A stretch of 64,000 nt of DNA, taken from contig CAZQSQ010000003.1 of assembly GCA_964596325.1 (NCBI GenBank), positions 1 through 64,000 on the forward strand, written 5' to 3'. Made by a program: the position numbers and the translations under genes. Positions 26,270 to 34,871 of this stretch are shown piece by piece. Position 1 is the first letter of the stretch. Every line of letters begins with the position of its first letter. The notes under the pieces are model-generated. The model searched no databases, was not told where the DNA came from, and saw only the letters and a program-made list of their open reading frames with translations. Source of the stretch: JBAZJI01 sp964596325. GTDB lineage: Bacteria > Patescibacteriota > Minisyncoccia > Minisyncoccales > JAGOPM01.

Positions 26270-26303
26270 GGTAGTGCCTTTGCTTACTTAGATTGGTAAT
26301 AAC

Positions 26304-27503
26304 TTACGCAATTATCTTGGTGATAACTCCAGCGCCCACAGTCCTGCCACCCTCGCGGATAGCGAACTTCTGTTGCTCTTCCAAGGCGATAGGAGCAATC
26401 AATTTGACCTTGATGTTAACAGTGTCACCGGGCATGACGATTTCCACGCCCTCTGGGAGGCTCACCTCGCCAGTAACGTCAGTAGTCCTCATGTAGAATT
26501 GGGGCTTATAGCCTTTGGCAAATGCCGTGTGGCGGCCACCCTCTTCTTTAGTCATAACGTAAATGCTGGCTTCAAATTCCGTGTGCGGAGTGATGGAGCC
26601 GGGTTTGCAAAGAACCTGACCGCGTTCCAAATCTTCTTTCTTCAAACCTCGAAGCAAGATACCGACATTGTCTCCGGCCATAGCCTGATCCAAAATCTTC
26701 TTGAACATTTCCAAGGAGACCACGGTGGTCTTCTGGGTTTCGCGCAAACCGACGATTTCAACTTCATCGTTGGCATTAACCACGCCGCGCTCGATACGAC
26801 CAGTAGCCACGGTGCCGCGGCCAGAAATGGTCATAACATCTTCGACAGCCATCAAGAAAGGCTTATCGGTTTCGCGGGTCGGGGCCGGGATATAAGAATC
26901 ACAGGCGGCCATCAAATCAAGAATGGCCTTTGACCATTCATTGTCAGTGGAAGTTTGTTCCAAAGCTTTGGTGGCGGAACCGCGGATGAAAGGAATTTCA
27001 TCTCCGGGGAATTTATATTTTTTCAAAAGTTCGCGGACTTCCTGTTCAACCAAATCAATCATTTCCTTGTCATCAACCATGTCGCACTTATTGAGGAAGA
27101 CGACGATGGCAGGCACGCCGACTTGGCGGGCCAAAATGATGTGCTCCCGAGTCTGAGGCATGGCGCCGTCAGCGGCGGAAACGACCAAAATAGTACCATC
27201 CATTTGGGCAGCACCGGTAATCATGTTCTTGACATAATCTGCGTGTCCGGGGCAGTCAATGTGGGCATAGTGCCTATTTGCAGTCTCGTATTCAAGGTGG
27301 GAAATGTTAATAGTTACTCCACGAGCTTTTTCCTCGGGAGAGCTGTCGATTTGATCGACTGAGCGCTCATCCACCGGCAAACCCTTCAAGTGAAGAGTAT
27401 GCAAGATAGCGGAAGTGAGCGAGGTTTTACCATGGTCAACGTGGCCGATGGTACCGATATTAAGGTGGGGCTTGCCCCTTTCGAATTTCGCTTTATCTGC
27501 CAT
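26304..27503 (-). CDS. tuf: Elongation factor Tu
   Basis: 399 aa GTPase that carries aminoacyl-tRNA to the ribosome. G1 GHVDHGKTS, G3 DCPGHADYVKNMITGAAQMD, G4 NKCDMVDDKE and G5 GSATKAL are intact, and the end of domain III is complete. It has its own promoter (27575-27602). Confidence 0.99.
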   Translation of the reverse strand: MADKAKFERGKPHLNIGTIGHVDHGKTSLTSAILHTLHLKGLPVDERSVDQIDSSPEEKARGVTINISHLEYETANRHYAHIDCPGHADYVKNMITGAAQMDGTILVVSAADGAMPQTREHIILARQVGVPAIVVFLNKCDMVDDKEMIDLVEQEVRELLKKYKFPGDEIPFIRGSATKALEQTSTDNEWSKAILDLMAACDSYIPAPTRETDKPFLMAVEDVMTISGRGTVATGRIERGVVNANDEVEIVGLRETQKTTVVSLEMFKKILDQAMAGDNVGILLRGLKKEDLERGQVLCKPGSITPHTEFEASIYVMTKEEGGRHTAFAKGYKPQFYMRTTDVTGEVSLPEGVEIVMPGDTVNIKVKLIAPIALEEQQKFAIREGGRTVGAGVITKIIA

Positions 27504-27574
27504 ATTTTTTGTTTATTTTATTTTGCCCAAAGGGCGATTTTTATTTTTTATTTTAATGGATTTTTGACGTATTT

Positions 27575-27602
27575 ATTGTACCAAAATCTCTTTATAAGTC
27601 AA
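27575..27602 (-). promoter_or_regulatory. Promoter of tuf and the S10/spc operon
   Basis: Minus-strand TTGACT (27597-27602), 16-bp spacer, TACAAT (27575-27580), lying just after the stop of the 27607 gene. The leader contains a small GCCC-TTT-GGGC hairpin. Confidence 0.8.
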
Positions 27603-27606
27603 GGGT

Positions 27607-27876
27607 TTAGAGGAATGGGAGGTCGTTAAGGTTGAGCTTGTCGTTTTCATTTTCTGCCTTCTCCTGCGGTGCAGGATTATGCGGCTGAACAGCTGGCGCT
27701 TTGCTCCCGGGCAGAGCCTTGCTTTCCTCCTTGGAAAGCGGCAATTCCGGCAAAGCCAGAGAAATCTGCTCGTAGCCCTCGTAAGGCATTACAACCATAA
27801 TCGGCTTGCCATTCTCAATGATGACGACCTTATCATTGCGCGACCTCATCATTTTTTTTATGTCATTGATATCCAT
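27607..27876 (-). CDS. Small Phd/YefM-like protein between fusA and tuf
   Basis: 89 aa. Residues 1-38 (MDINDIKKMMRSRNDKVVII then ENGKPIMVVMPYEGYEQI) match the antitoxin-fold pattern VIIENGKPxAVLxPYEEYE. Residues 45-89 are a Pro/Ala/Glu-rich tail ending in NLNDLPFL. There is no toxin-like partner beside it, so a classical toxin-antitoxin pair is unlikely. Its position inside the str operon suggests a domesticated DNA-binding or regulatory protein. A weak AAAAGGG site precedes the ATG. Confidence 0.7.
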   Translation of the reverse strand: MDINDIKKMMRSRNDKVVIIENGKPIMVVMPYEGYEQISLALPELPLSKEESKALPGSKAPAVQPHNPAPQEKAENENDKLNLNDLPFL

Positions 27877-27890
27877 ACCCTTTTGTTAAC

Positions 27891-30148
27891 TTATTTTTTC
27901 CTTCCTTCGATAATTTCTTTAGCAATGTTGGCAGGAACTTCTTCGTAAGCGTGGAATTGCATGGTGAATGTTCCGCGTCCCTGCGTAATGGAGCGCAGAG
28001 TGGTCATGTAGCCAAACATATTGGCTAGAGGCACTTTGGCTTTTACGACTTTAAGGTTCATCCTGTCGAAAGTATCCTCAATGCGGCCGCGGCGGGAATT
28101 AACATCCCCGATCACGTCACCGAAGTATTCCGGCGGCATGATAATTTCGCAATTCATGATGGGCTCCAAAAGTACCGGGCTGGCGTTGCGGGCGGCTTCC
28201 TGGACGGCCATAGAACCGGCAATCTTAAACGCCATTTCTGAAGAGTCCACTTCGTGGTAAGAACCATCCCAAAGCGTCACAGCAACATCAATCATCGGAT
28301 AGCCAGCCACGATTCCCTTCTCCAATGCTTCCTTAATACCTTTTTCAATCGGATTAATGAACTCGCGCGGAATCACGCCTCCCTTAATCTCATCAATAAA
28401 TTCAAATCCTGTGCCCCTCTCCTTAGGTTTAACCCTAATCTTACAATGACCATATTGGCCGCGACCTCCTGATTGCCTGATGTACTTTCCTTCGGCTTCC
28501 ACTTCTTTGCGGATTGTTTCCTTGTAAGCAACTTGGGGCTTGCCGGTGTTAATCTGCACATTAAACTCGCGGCGCATGCGGTCAATCATAATTTCCAAAT
28601 GAAGCTCTCCCATACCGGCAATAATCGTCTCTCCAGTTTCCTCATTCTTGGAAACCCTAAAAGTCGGATCCTCGTCGGTGAGCTTGCGCAGGGCCACACC
28701 CATTTTTTCTTGGTCATCCTTGGTCTTGGGCTCGATTTGCGCATTGATAACCGGATCAGGGAATTCCACTTTTTCCAAAATTATCGGATTTTCTTCATCG
28801 CAATAAGTTTGACCGGTTTTGGCTTGCCCGGCGACAAAAGCGCCGATATCTCCAGCCAAAATTTCGTCAATTTCCTCCCGCTTATCCGCGTGCATCCGCA
28901 CCAAGCGGCCCACGCGTTCTTTATTCCCGGAAANNNNNNNNNNNNNNNNNNNNNNNNNNNNNNNNNNNNNNNNNNNNNNNNNNNNNNNNNNNNNNNNNNN
29001 NNNNNNNNNNNNNNNNNNNNNNNNNNNNNNNNNCGCTTATCCGCGTGCATCCGCACCAAGCGGCCCACGCGTTCTTTATTCCCGGAAACAGCATTATAAG
29101 CATAGGTGCCTTTTTTCAAAGCGCCTGAATAAACACGCACATAAACCAAACTGCCCACGAATGGGTCGGTGGCAATCTTAAAAGCCAAACCGCAGAATGG
29201 TTCCTTGTCGTCGGTCTTGCGCTCCACGATTTCTCCAGTGTTAGGATTGTGTCCTTGTACGGCCGGAATATCCAAAGGATTGGGCAAATAATAAACAACG
29301 GCATCGAGCAAAGGTTGGGTGCCCTTGTTCTTCAAAGAAGAACCGCAAAAAACCGGCACCAACTTGTTGGCGATACAAGCTTTTCTTAAAGCCTTGCGCA
29401 ATTCCTCAATGCTGGGCTCAATTCCACTTAAATACTTTTCCATCAAAGCATCGTCATTGCCGCAAATGTGCTCAATCATCTTGTCGTGCCATTCCTTAGC
29501 TTCGGCCTTGAGCTCGTCGGGAATATCTTTTTCAATGACATTCTGGCCCATATCTCCCTCGAAATAATAGGCCTTCATTTTGAGCAAATCCACTATACCT
29601 TTGTGATTAGCTTCCAAGCCGATCGGAATTTGCATGGCCACGGCATTAGGCGTGAGCTTATGCAAGATGGAATTAAAAGAATCAACAAAGGAAGCGCCCA
29701 TGCGGTCCAGCTTATTGATGAAACACATGCGCGGAACTTTGTAATCGTCAGCCTGTCTCCAAACGGTTTCCGACTGGGGCTCTACACCAGACACTCCATC
29801 AAAAACAACGACCGCGCCATCCAGCACGCGCAGCGAGCGGATAACTTCGGCCGTAAAGTCAATGTGTCCTGGGGTATCAATAACGTTAATCAAATATTGG
29901 TTGTCCTTGGTCTTGGGCAAATCCTGCGGGGTCCAAAAAGCCGTAATAGCGGCGGAAGTAATAGTGATTCCGCGCTCCTTTTCTTGGACCATCCAGTCAG
30001 TCGTGGTATTTCCTTCGTCAATGTCACCGATTCTGTGAGTTACGCCCGTATAATACAAAATGCGCTCTGTGGTAGTTGTTTTACCAGCGTCAATGTGGGC
30101 GATAATCCCGATATTGCGGTATCTCTCAATGGGTACAATGCGAGGCAT
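27891..30148 (-). CDS. fusA: Elongation factor G, falsely split by an assembly gap
   Basis: GTPase that drives translocation and, with RRF, ribosome recycling. The N-terminal half has AHIDAGKTTTTERIL, DTPGHIDFTAEV and NKLDRMGA. The C-terminal half has domain IV (SGGRGQYGHCKIRVKPKERG) and ends in YEEVPANIAKEIIEGRKK. The N run at 28934-29033 is flanked by identical 55-bp ends. Removing 155 nt joins the two halves in frame at RVGRLVRMHADKREEID, giving 700 aa, the normal size. The gene is therefore intact and no sequence is missing. Confidence 0.97.
28879..28933. repeat. 55-bp gap-flank duplicate in fusA, left copy
   Basis: Identical to 29034-29088. Assembly artefact. Confidence 0.95.
28934..29033. 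other. False assembly gap (100 N) in fusA
   Basis: Same 55 bp on both sides. Collapse restores the fusA frame exactly. Confidence 0.95.
29034..29088. repeat. 55-bp gap-flank duplicate in fusA, right copy
   Basis: Same 55 bp as 28879-28933. Confidence 0.95.
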
Positions 30149-30183
30149 AGTTAATTAGTGTAAAATTTATAACTATTAATTTT

Positions 30184-30645
30184 TTATCCAAGGTGGGCAA
30201 ATGACCTGTTGGCCTCAGCCATCTTGTGCACGTTCTCTTTCTTGCGGATAGCATCTCCCTGCCCATTGGCAGTTTCCATGATTTCGTTGGCCAGCTTCTG
30301 CGCTAAGGGCTTGCCTTTTTTCTTGCGGGCGGCCTCCAAAATCCAGCGCAAGGCTAAAACGGTTCCGCGCTGCTCATCAACTTCCTTAGGAACTTGATAA
30401 ACGGCACCTCCCACGCGCCTTGGTTTAATTTCCAACAACGGTCTGGCGTTGCGGATAGCACTATTAAAAACGTCCATGGGCTCTTGGTTAGCTTTGCCCT
30501 TAACAATTTCAAAAGCGCCGTAAACAATCTTGCGAGCAGTCTGTTTCTGGCCTTTTTTCATAACATAGTTCACTAGCTTGCTAATGAGGACACTGTTATA
30601 AATGGGGTCAGGGGACAGTTCTTTTTTTACAAATTTCTTAGCCAT
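30184..30645 (-). CDS. rpsG: 30S ribosomal protein uS7
   Basis: 153 aa. PRRVGGAVYQVPKEVDEQRG and the ALRWILEAARKKKGKP region are conserved. Unlike most ribosomal genes here it has an AAAGGA site upstream. Confidence 0.97.
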   Translation of the reverse strand: MAKKFVKKELSPDPIYNSVLISKLVNYVMKKGQKQTARKIVYGAFEIVKGKANQEPMDVFNSAIRNARPLLEIKPRRVGGAVYQVPKEVDEQRGTVLALRWILEAARKKKGKPLAQKLANEIMETANGQGDAIRKKENVHKMAEANRSFAHLG

Positions 30646-30664
30646 ATTTGTCCTTTGTCCTTAA

Positions 30665-31084
30665 TTATTTTCCAGCTTTGGGCCTTTTGGCACCATATAA
30701 TGATCTTCCGCGTTTGCGACCTTCCACGCCAGTGGTATCAAGGACACCACGAACAATGTGATAGCGGACACCAGGCAAGTCTTTTACACGTCCTCCACGG
30801 ATCATAACCACGGAGTGCTCCTGTAAATTATGTCCCACACCGGGGATATAAGCAGTCACTTCATGACCATTGGAAAGCCTGACCTTGGCAATTTTACGCA
30901 AAGCCGAGTTCGGTTTCTTAGGGGTTGTGGTCGTGACCTTAATGCAAATTCCACGCTTAAAAGGCGCAAAATAGCCAACCGGTTTATTTTTCTTGGTATT
31001 AAAGCCGTATGTCAAAGCCAAGGTCTTAGACCTCTTCTTTGTGGCTTTCCTGCCGTGTTTTAATAACTGATGTACTGTCGGCAT
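30665..31084 (-). CDS. rpsL: 30S ribosomal protein uS12
   Basis: 139 aa from ATG 31084 (MPTVHQLLKHGRK). The decoding loop TTTPKKPNSALRK keeps both lysines. VGHNLQEHSVVMIRGGRVKD and the KRPKAGK end are intact. The extra segment before FKRGICIKV resembles the longer uS12 of Gram-positive bacteria. The frame stays open for 83 codons upstream, but uS12 homology begins only at 31084. First gene of the str operon. Confidence 0.97.
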   Translation of the reverse strand: MPTVHQLLKHGRKATKKRSKTLALTYGFNTKKNKPVGYFAPFKRGICIKVTTTTPKKPNSALRKIAKVRLSNGHEVTAYIPGVGHNLQEHSVVMIRGGRVKDLPGVRYHIVRGVLDTTGVEGRKRGRSLYGAKRPKAGK

Positions 31085-31304
31085 AGTTTTCTTTATAATT
31101 TCTGGTTTTGATAATACAAAAAATGAAGTTAAAACTCCGTAACCCCACAATTTTTTGTTTGCATCGTATACGCTTGGCTCTATCTGATCTGTTGGAATAG
31201 CCATGCCAACAGAGCCGTTTATTATCCCGGGCGGTTCCCCGCCTAGGTTTTCAGCGTCTTCTATCAAAGTAAAATTGTAGCGCGAAGTTTCCTTTCGCGA
31301 AATC
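31085..31304 (-). promoter_or_regulatory. Long 5' leader of the str operon
   Basis: About 210 nt lie between the rpsL promoter and ATG. On the minus strand it contains a GCGAA-AGGAAAC-TTCGC hairpin and a GGCGG-GGAA-CCGCC hairpin. It is open in the rpsL frame over its full length, without SD or homology. It is most easily read as a structured regulatory leader, possibly bound by a ribosomal protein; this is inference. Confidence 0.5.
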
Positions 31305-31333
31305 ATGATAAGCGGAAAACCCAATATTGTCAA
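31305..31333 (-). promoter_or_regulatory. Promoter of the str operon (rpsL-rpsG-fusA...)
   Basis: Minus-strand TTGACA (31328-31333), 17-bp spacer, TATCAT (31305-31310). Confidence 0.85.
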
Positions 31334-31344
31334 TACCTAGGCAC

Positions 31345-31370
31345 AATAAAAGCCGCACGTATGTGCGGCT
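31345..31370 (-). terminator. Terminator after 31389-31907
   Basis: Minus-strand AGCCGCAC-ATAC-GTGCGGCT followed by TTTATT. The stem is identical to that at 32845-32868. Confidence 0.88.
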
Positions 31371-31388
31371 ATATGAATTACCTTTAAC

Positions 31389-31907
31389 TTAAGCGATCGG
31401 GCCAACCATTACTTCCAGGTAGAAATAATTAGGAAGTGCTTCTCCGCCATCGTACTTTTCTGCTAGCTTGTAAGCCGCGTAACCCTTCGCCCACAGCTTC
31501 TCTTTTACGATAGGCCAGACGCTTGGCGGCACTTTAACGTTTTCAGGGAAACTGTAATATTTGATAGTCAAACCAAAAACGTATGGCTCATACAGTTGCC
31601 TGCATGCCCGCTGTTCCCTTTCAACAAATTTCGCCCTGGCTCGAGAAAATAAACTGCTAAGTATTATTCCCCCTGAGTCATAAGCGCGCCCACACGCCGG
31701 CGACAAGGCAAAAGAAAGTGTTGCCTTGCCAGCTCGAGTACCTAAGGTACATGAGTTAATGTTTTGGCCTTTTTTGAAATTTTCCAAAACTTCCACAATA
31801 GCTTCTACAAAATCATCGGCCAGCATCTGGATGCTTTGCTCTTGCGAGACTGCGCTATTTGGTATTGCCAACAAATCAGCAGAAGCCACGGGCTCATTGC
31901 CTTTCAT
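31389..31907 (-). CDS. Unknown cytoplasmic protein, 172 aa
   Basis: I chose ATG 31905-31907 because AAGGAGG lies 6 nt upstream. There is no signal peptide or membrane segment. Predicted helical N-terminal part (SIQMLADDFVEAIVEVLENF), then TRAGKATLSFALSPACGR, then a basic segment with SRARAKFVEREQRACRQLYE, and a C-terminal aromatic part ending in NYFYLEVMVGPIA. I do not recognise it. Monocistronic, with its own promoter and terminator. Confidence 0.7.
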   Translation of the reverse strand: MKGNEPVASADLLAIPNSAVSQEQSIQMLADDFVEAIVEVLENFKKGQNINSCTLGTRAGKATLSFALSPACGRAYDSGGIILSSLFSRARAKFVEREQRACRQLYEPYVFGLTIKYYSFPENVKVPPSVWPIVKEKLWAKGYAAYKLAEKYDGGEALPNYFYLEVMVGPIA

Positions 31908-32027
31908 AAAATTCCTCCTTATCAAATCAATCTTGACTTGATATTATTGCGCTTGAAATATCGCGCCTGCAATTATCAGGCATTTCAGGTAAAAACTCTT
32001 ACAATTTTTAGTGTGCGTGAATATTTA

Positions 32028-32056
32028 ATTATACCATAATTTCCATAAAAAATCAA
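32028..32056 (-). promoter_or_regulatory. Promoter for 31389-31907
   Basis: Minus-strand TTGATT (32051-32056), 17-bp spacer, TATAAT (32028-32033) with TGG before the -10. The leader is about 115 nt. Confidence 0.8.
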
Positions 32057-32094
32057 TAAGAATAAATACTTGTAAAACAAGCTGTTTTCATAAT

Positions 32095-32119
32095 AATAGC
32101 CCCACATTGTGGGGCTATT
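32095..32119 (-). terminator. Hairpin at the end of 32115-32768
   Basis: AATAGCCCCACA-T-TGTGGGGCTATT, a perfect inverted repeat overlapping the stop codon. The U-tract is weak (ATTATTAT). Confidence 0.65.
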
Positions 32120-32768
32120 GGGTATCGGATGGTCCGAATAACGCCTCTTTAGCCTTTTGCGCATATTTAAGGACAATCTCTTCAAGCTCTTCCTCTGGCA
32201 AATAGCGAGCCTCCATTATTGAGACAATCTCAACACACATCTCCCTCATTATTAATTCTCCTTTTTTGCCGGAATTAAACAACACCTCGCATTCCGGAAA
32301 CTCGTCTGTCGGAACTCTGACAAAGCCAAAAAGGTCGCCATTTACCTTTTCCAGAAATGCCACGTTCTGTATATCCACATCAAGGCGCAATTTTAGATCT
32401 TTGAGTTTCTTTTGTTTTACAGAATCAACCTTTCCACTATCTTGTTGGATCTGCTCATAAAACTCATCTCCCAATTTGAATATTTCTTCTTTGGTTTGGG
32501 CAATTCTTTGTTTAACCGTCTTAATATAATCTTCACTCTTTTGCCGATTTTCAATGCCTTTGTCGCTGCAAGAAATCCGCTCTTTGCATGCTTTCAGAAG
32601 TTCACGCTGAAGAAGATTATCATATGCAACTTCATCATAGGGCTTTTCCGCCAGCATGAACTGGCACCAAAAAAGAAATTGTATCCAGATAATATCAGCT
32701 TGGGCGCCAAAGAAATAAAAGAAAAGAGCAATATGGCTAAAAACCACAAGATACAAAGTGGTATTCAT
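32115..32768 (-). CDS. Membrane-anchored coiled-coil protein, unknown
   Basis: 217 aa. The start is the ATG at 32768; a GTG two codons upstream lies inside the AAGGAGGTGG ribosome site. Residues 1-40 are hydrophobic (TLYLVVFSHIALFFYFF and IIWIQFLFWCQFML) and may form one or two membrane segments. Residues 45-140 are charged and heptad-like (KSEDYIKTVKQRIAQTKEEI), probably coiled coil. The rest is a small mixed domain. I do not recognise the family. It has its own promoter and terminator. Confidence 0.7.
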   Translation of the reverse strand: MNTTLYLVVFSHIALFFYFFGAQADIIWIQFLFWCQFMLAEKPYDEVAYDNLLQRELLKACKERISCSDKGIENRQKSEDYIKTVKQRIAQTKEEIFKLGDEFYEQIQQDSGKVDSVKQKKLKDLKLRLDVDIQNVAFLEKVNGDLFGFVRVPTDEFPECEVLFNSGKKGELIMREMCVEIVSIMEARYLPEEELEEIVLKYAQKAKEALFGPSDTQ

Positions 32769-32813
32769 TTCCACCTCCTTAAAATTTTAGAATTGTAAAA
32801 TATTTCTTCTCAA

Positions 32814-32841
32814 AGCATAACATAAAAAATAACCCCGTCAA
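32814..32841 (-). promoter_or_regulatory. Promoter for 32115-32768
   Basis: Minus-strand TTGACG (32836-32841), 16-bp spacer, TATGCT (32814-32819), starting a few bases after the preceding terminator. Confidence 0.7.
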
Positions 32842-32844
32842 CGA

Positions 32845-32868
32845 TAAAAGCCGCACGTATGTGCGGCT
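32845..32868 (-). terminator. Terminator after 32885-33091
   Basis: Same AGCCGCAC-ATAC-GTGCGGCT stem as 31345-31370, followed by TTTATCG. Confidence 0.85.
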
Positions 32869-32884
32869 ATAGCGGGCAATATTA

Positions 32885-33091
32885 TCAATCGTCCCCGCCC
32901 CAAGGACTGATATCTCTAAGCGGGTCCAATTCGCGCAGAGGGTTAAACTTGTAAAGCGGACTCCATCTGTCGTTGAAGGGGTCATATTCTTTTCCGTCAA
33001 AACTCCTTCCATCGCCAATGCACCCTATCAGCGTGGCGCAACACATGACCAGAACCGCAAAGCACACAGCGATTGAGACTATTCTTTTCAT
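32885..33091 (-). CDS. Very small lipoprotein, 68 aa
   Basis: Signal peptide with lipobox LIGC near residues 21-24 and a short mature part rich in Asp, Pro, Arg and Trp (DPFNDRWSPLYKFNPLREL). Two ATG codons stand in tandem. The second (33091) gives the better distance from AGGAGG and is preferred over 33094. Own promoter and terminator. Function unknown. Confidence 0.7.
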   Translation of the reverse strand: MKRIVSIAVCFAVLVMCCATLIGCIGDGRSFDGKEYDPFNDRWSPLYKFNPLRELDPLRDISPWGGDD

Positions 33092-33162
33092 CATTTCCTC
33101 CTAATAATATATATTTGTTCTTGTACAAATCAGGCTTGGTCAGCCTCCTTTACAATATACTA

Positions 33163-33191
33163 ATTATAGCATGTTCTTTTGTTTTTGTCAA
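33163..33191 (-). promoter_or_regulatory. Promoter for the 68-aa lipoprotein
   Basis: Minus-strand TTGACA (33186-33191), 17-bp spacer, TATAAT (33163-33168) with TGC before it: a near-perfect promoter. Its -35 lies in the U-tract of the preceding terminator. Confidence 0.88.
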
Positions 33192-33224
33192 AACAAAAAA
33201 CAGGGGGCTATCTCCCCTGCTTTT
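33192..33224 (-). terminator. Terminator after the M50 protease
   Basis: Minus-strand GCAGGGG-AGATAG-CCCCCTG followed by TTTTTTG. Confidence 0.88.
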
Positions 33225-33231
33225 AGAAATT

Positions 33232-33858
33232 TCAAAATGATATCCCCGTAATCAGCTTGTATAAAAACATGGCTAAATAATAAATGGAATCGCCGGCTAC
33301 ATAAAGTACAAACCACAAAAGCACAAACTGCATATAAAAATTCATAGTGTGCTTAACGCGGCGTAAAAATGGCAGCCACTGGCCAAAAATATCAGAACCG
33401 TCTAAAGGCGGAATGGGCAAAATATTGAAAGAAAACAAACCGATATTAATAATTACTATCAAGTTTATCATGGCCGCAAAGTTGGCGGCATAAGGGCTAT
33501 TTATGGGCAAAAAGCGCAAGACCAAACCAAAAATCAAAGCCAAGGATAAATTGGAAAGCGGGCCAGCTATTGCCACTTTGAAAAGCCCCCAATTTTGGTC
33601 ATTGAATTTATAAGGGTTGATTGGCACAGGCTTGGCAAAGCCGAAAATCGGCCGAATATTGGCCAGCATCATGGTTATAGGCAATAAAATCGTGCCAAAA
33701 ATATCCACATGCGCTAAGGGATTAATGGTCAGCCGGCCCATGTTGCGGGCCGTATTATCCCCCATGGAATAAGCCACATAAGCATGCGCCAATTCGTGGA
33801 CGACCACGGAAAAATAAAGCACTAAAAAAGTAAAAATTGTTTGTATGCCCAAGTCCAT
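33232..33858 (-). CDS. Site-2 protease family (M50) membrane metalloprotease
   Basis: 208 aa. Intramembrane zinc protease: HELAH (residues 21-25) supplies the two His and Glu, and NILPIPPLDGS near residue 145 supplies the third ligand Asp. About five or six membrane segments, with no PDZ domain, as in the short M50B group. Such proteases release membrane-bound regulators or clear signal peptides; the substrate is unknown. A TATAAT lies only 4 nt before the ATG, so the transcript may be leaderless. Confidence 0.93.
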   Translation of the reverse strand: MDLGIQTIFTFLVLYFSVVVHELAHAYVAYSMGDNTARNMGRLTINPLAHVDIFGTILLPITMMLANIRPIFGFAKPVPINPYKFNDQNWGLFKVAIAGPLSNLSLALIFGLVLRFLPINSPYAANFAAMINLIVIINIGLFSFNILPIPPLDGSDIFGQWLPFLRRVKHTMNFYMQFVLLWFVLYVAGDSIYYLAMFLYKLITGISF

Positions 33859-33885
33859 AACAATTATAGTCTAGCACTTTGGGGC

Positions 33886-33911
33886 AAATTAAAAAGCCCG
33901 TTTGGCGGGCT
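33886..33911 (-). terminator. Terminator after 33910-34761
   Basis: Minus-strand AGCCCGCC-AAA-CGGGCTTTTTAATTT, overlapping the stop codon of the gene. Confidence 0.85.
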
Positions 33912-34761
33912 AATAGTCTGGCAAATGTTCCTTGAAAAATTCTTTGGCTTCTTGGGCTTCCTGCTCCAATTCTTCAGTCGTTTTGGTTTTATTGTTTTCT
34001 TGGTTGAGCCTTCTGCGGTGCTGGTCAAATTCTTCCATAGTCATTCCTTTGTGGCCGGATTCCTTTTTAATCGGATTTTTGGGAGGGGTAAGCACACCAT
34101 AGCGGCTCATATCCGGGAGCTTTACTTTTGTCCCCGGCTCATCGGGATTATCGAGCGCGTTAGGGCCGCGCGGGATAGCTTCACCGTCTTTCAGAGGGCT
34201 GCTAATAACAGGCTCTCTGGCAGGGGGCTGGGGCCTTTTTTCTTCTTGGGGCAATGGCTCAATCGGTTCCGGCGAGCTCTTTTCCTTTTCTGCTGCCTTG
34301 GGCTTAATCGGCGGGCTGCTGGGTGCTCGAAAAACTGCTTTTTCATTGGTAGCAAGTGGCTCGGCCTTCTCTTTTTTGGCCGTATACATATTCTGAGGCA
34401 CATGCTCGCGCTCAGGAATCGGTACGCCACGCTTTTTAGCCCGACGAATGTAGGTTTTCAAAACCTTACGGTTCTTGAAACCCGTCGCTTGCAAAATTTC
34501 TTCGAGGGCGGCACTTTGCCAATTAGCCACCAGATATTGATCCCGGAATTTTTGCAGCTCATCTAACTCTTGTTGCTCTTTGGCGCAATCAGGGTTCTTT
34601 TCCAGAATTTCATCCAATAAGCCAAAAAACATTAATCCGGATTTATAGGCAAAAAGAGAATTTGGAGAAACTCCAAGCTCACTTGCCAAAATCGGGACAT
34701 CCACGCCGCGGCGCAAACCGTCCAAAAAATACTCTAAACGCTTTTCTTTGGGGATCTCCAT
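33910..34761 (-). CDS. Unknown protein with N-terminal HTH-like region and Pro-rich linker
   Basis: 283 aa. Residues 1-60 look helical with a possible helix-turn-helix (VPILASELGVSPNSLFAYKS). A second helical patch at residues 80-110 (ALEEILQATGFKNRKVLKTY then IRRAKKRG) is basic. Residues 125-215 are Pro/Glu/Lys-rich and probably disordered. The end is an acidic helix (TTEELEQEAQEAKEFFKEHL). It could be a DNA-binding regulator or scaffold; not recognised. GGAAAGGAGGG precedes the ATG, with its own promoter and terminator. Confidence 0.65.
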   Translation of the reverse strand: MEIPKEKRLEYFLDGLRRGVDVPILASELGVSPNSLFAYKSGLMFFGLLDEILEKNPDCAKEQQELDELQKFRDQYLVANWQSAALEEILQATGFKNRKVLKTYIRRAKKRGVPIPEREHVPQNMYTAKKEKAEPLATNEKAVFRAPSSPPIKPKAAEKEKSSPEPIEPLPQEEKRPQPPAREPVISSPLKDGEAIPRGPNALDNPDEPGTKVKLPDMSRYGVLTPPKNPIKKESGHKGMTMEEFDQHRRRLNQENNKTKTTEELEQEAQEAKEFFKEHLPDY

Positions 34762-34794
34762 TTTCCCTCCTTTCCTTATATATTTTGAAAGTAT

Positions 34795-34822
34795 TTAATA
34801 CAATAATCGCACTATTTGTCAA
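34795..34822 (-). promoter_or_regulatory. Promoter for 33910-34761
   Basis: Minus-strand TTGACA (34817-34822), 16-bp spacer, TATTAA (34795-34800). Confidence 0.75.
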
Positions 34823-34836
34823 GAATGTCAAATAAC

Positions 34837-34862
34837 TAAAACCCGCCCGGAAAACCGGGCGG
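34837..34862 (-). terminator. Terminator after 34872-35822
   Basis: Minus-strand CCGCCCGG-TTTT-CCGGGCGG followed by GTTTTAG. Confidence 0.85.
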
Positions 34863-34871
34863 ATATGCTAT

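Noticed and set aside
27607..27876. Toxin-antitoxin module
   Set aside because: No toxin gene is adjacent; both neighbours are translation factors.
31085..31333. N-terminal extension of uS12 by 83 codons
   Set aside because: The first codon is the TTG of the -35 element itself, and uS12 homology begins exactly at ATG 31084.
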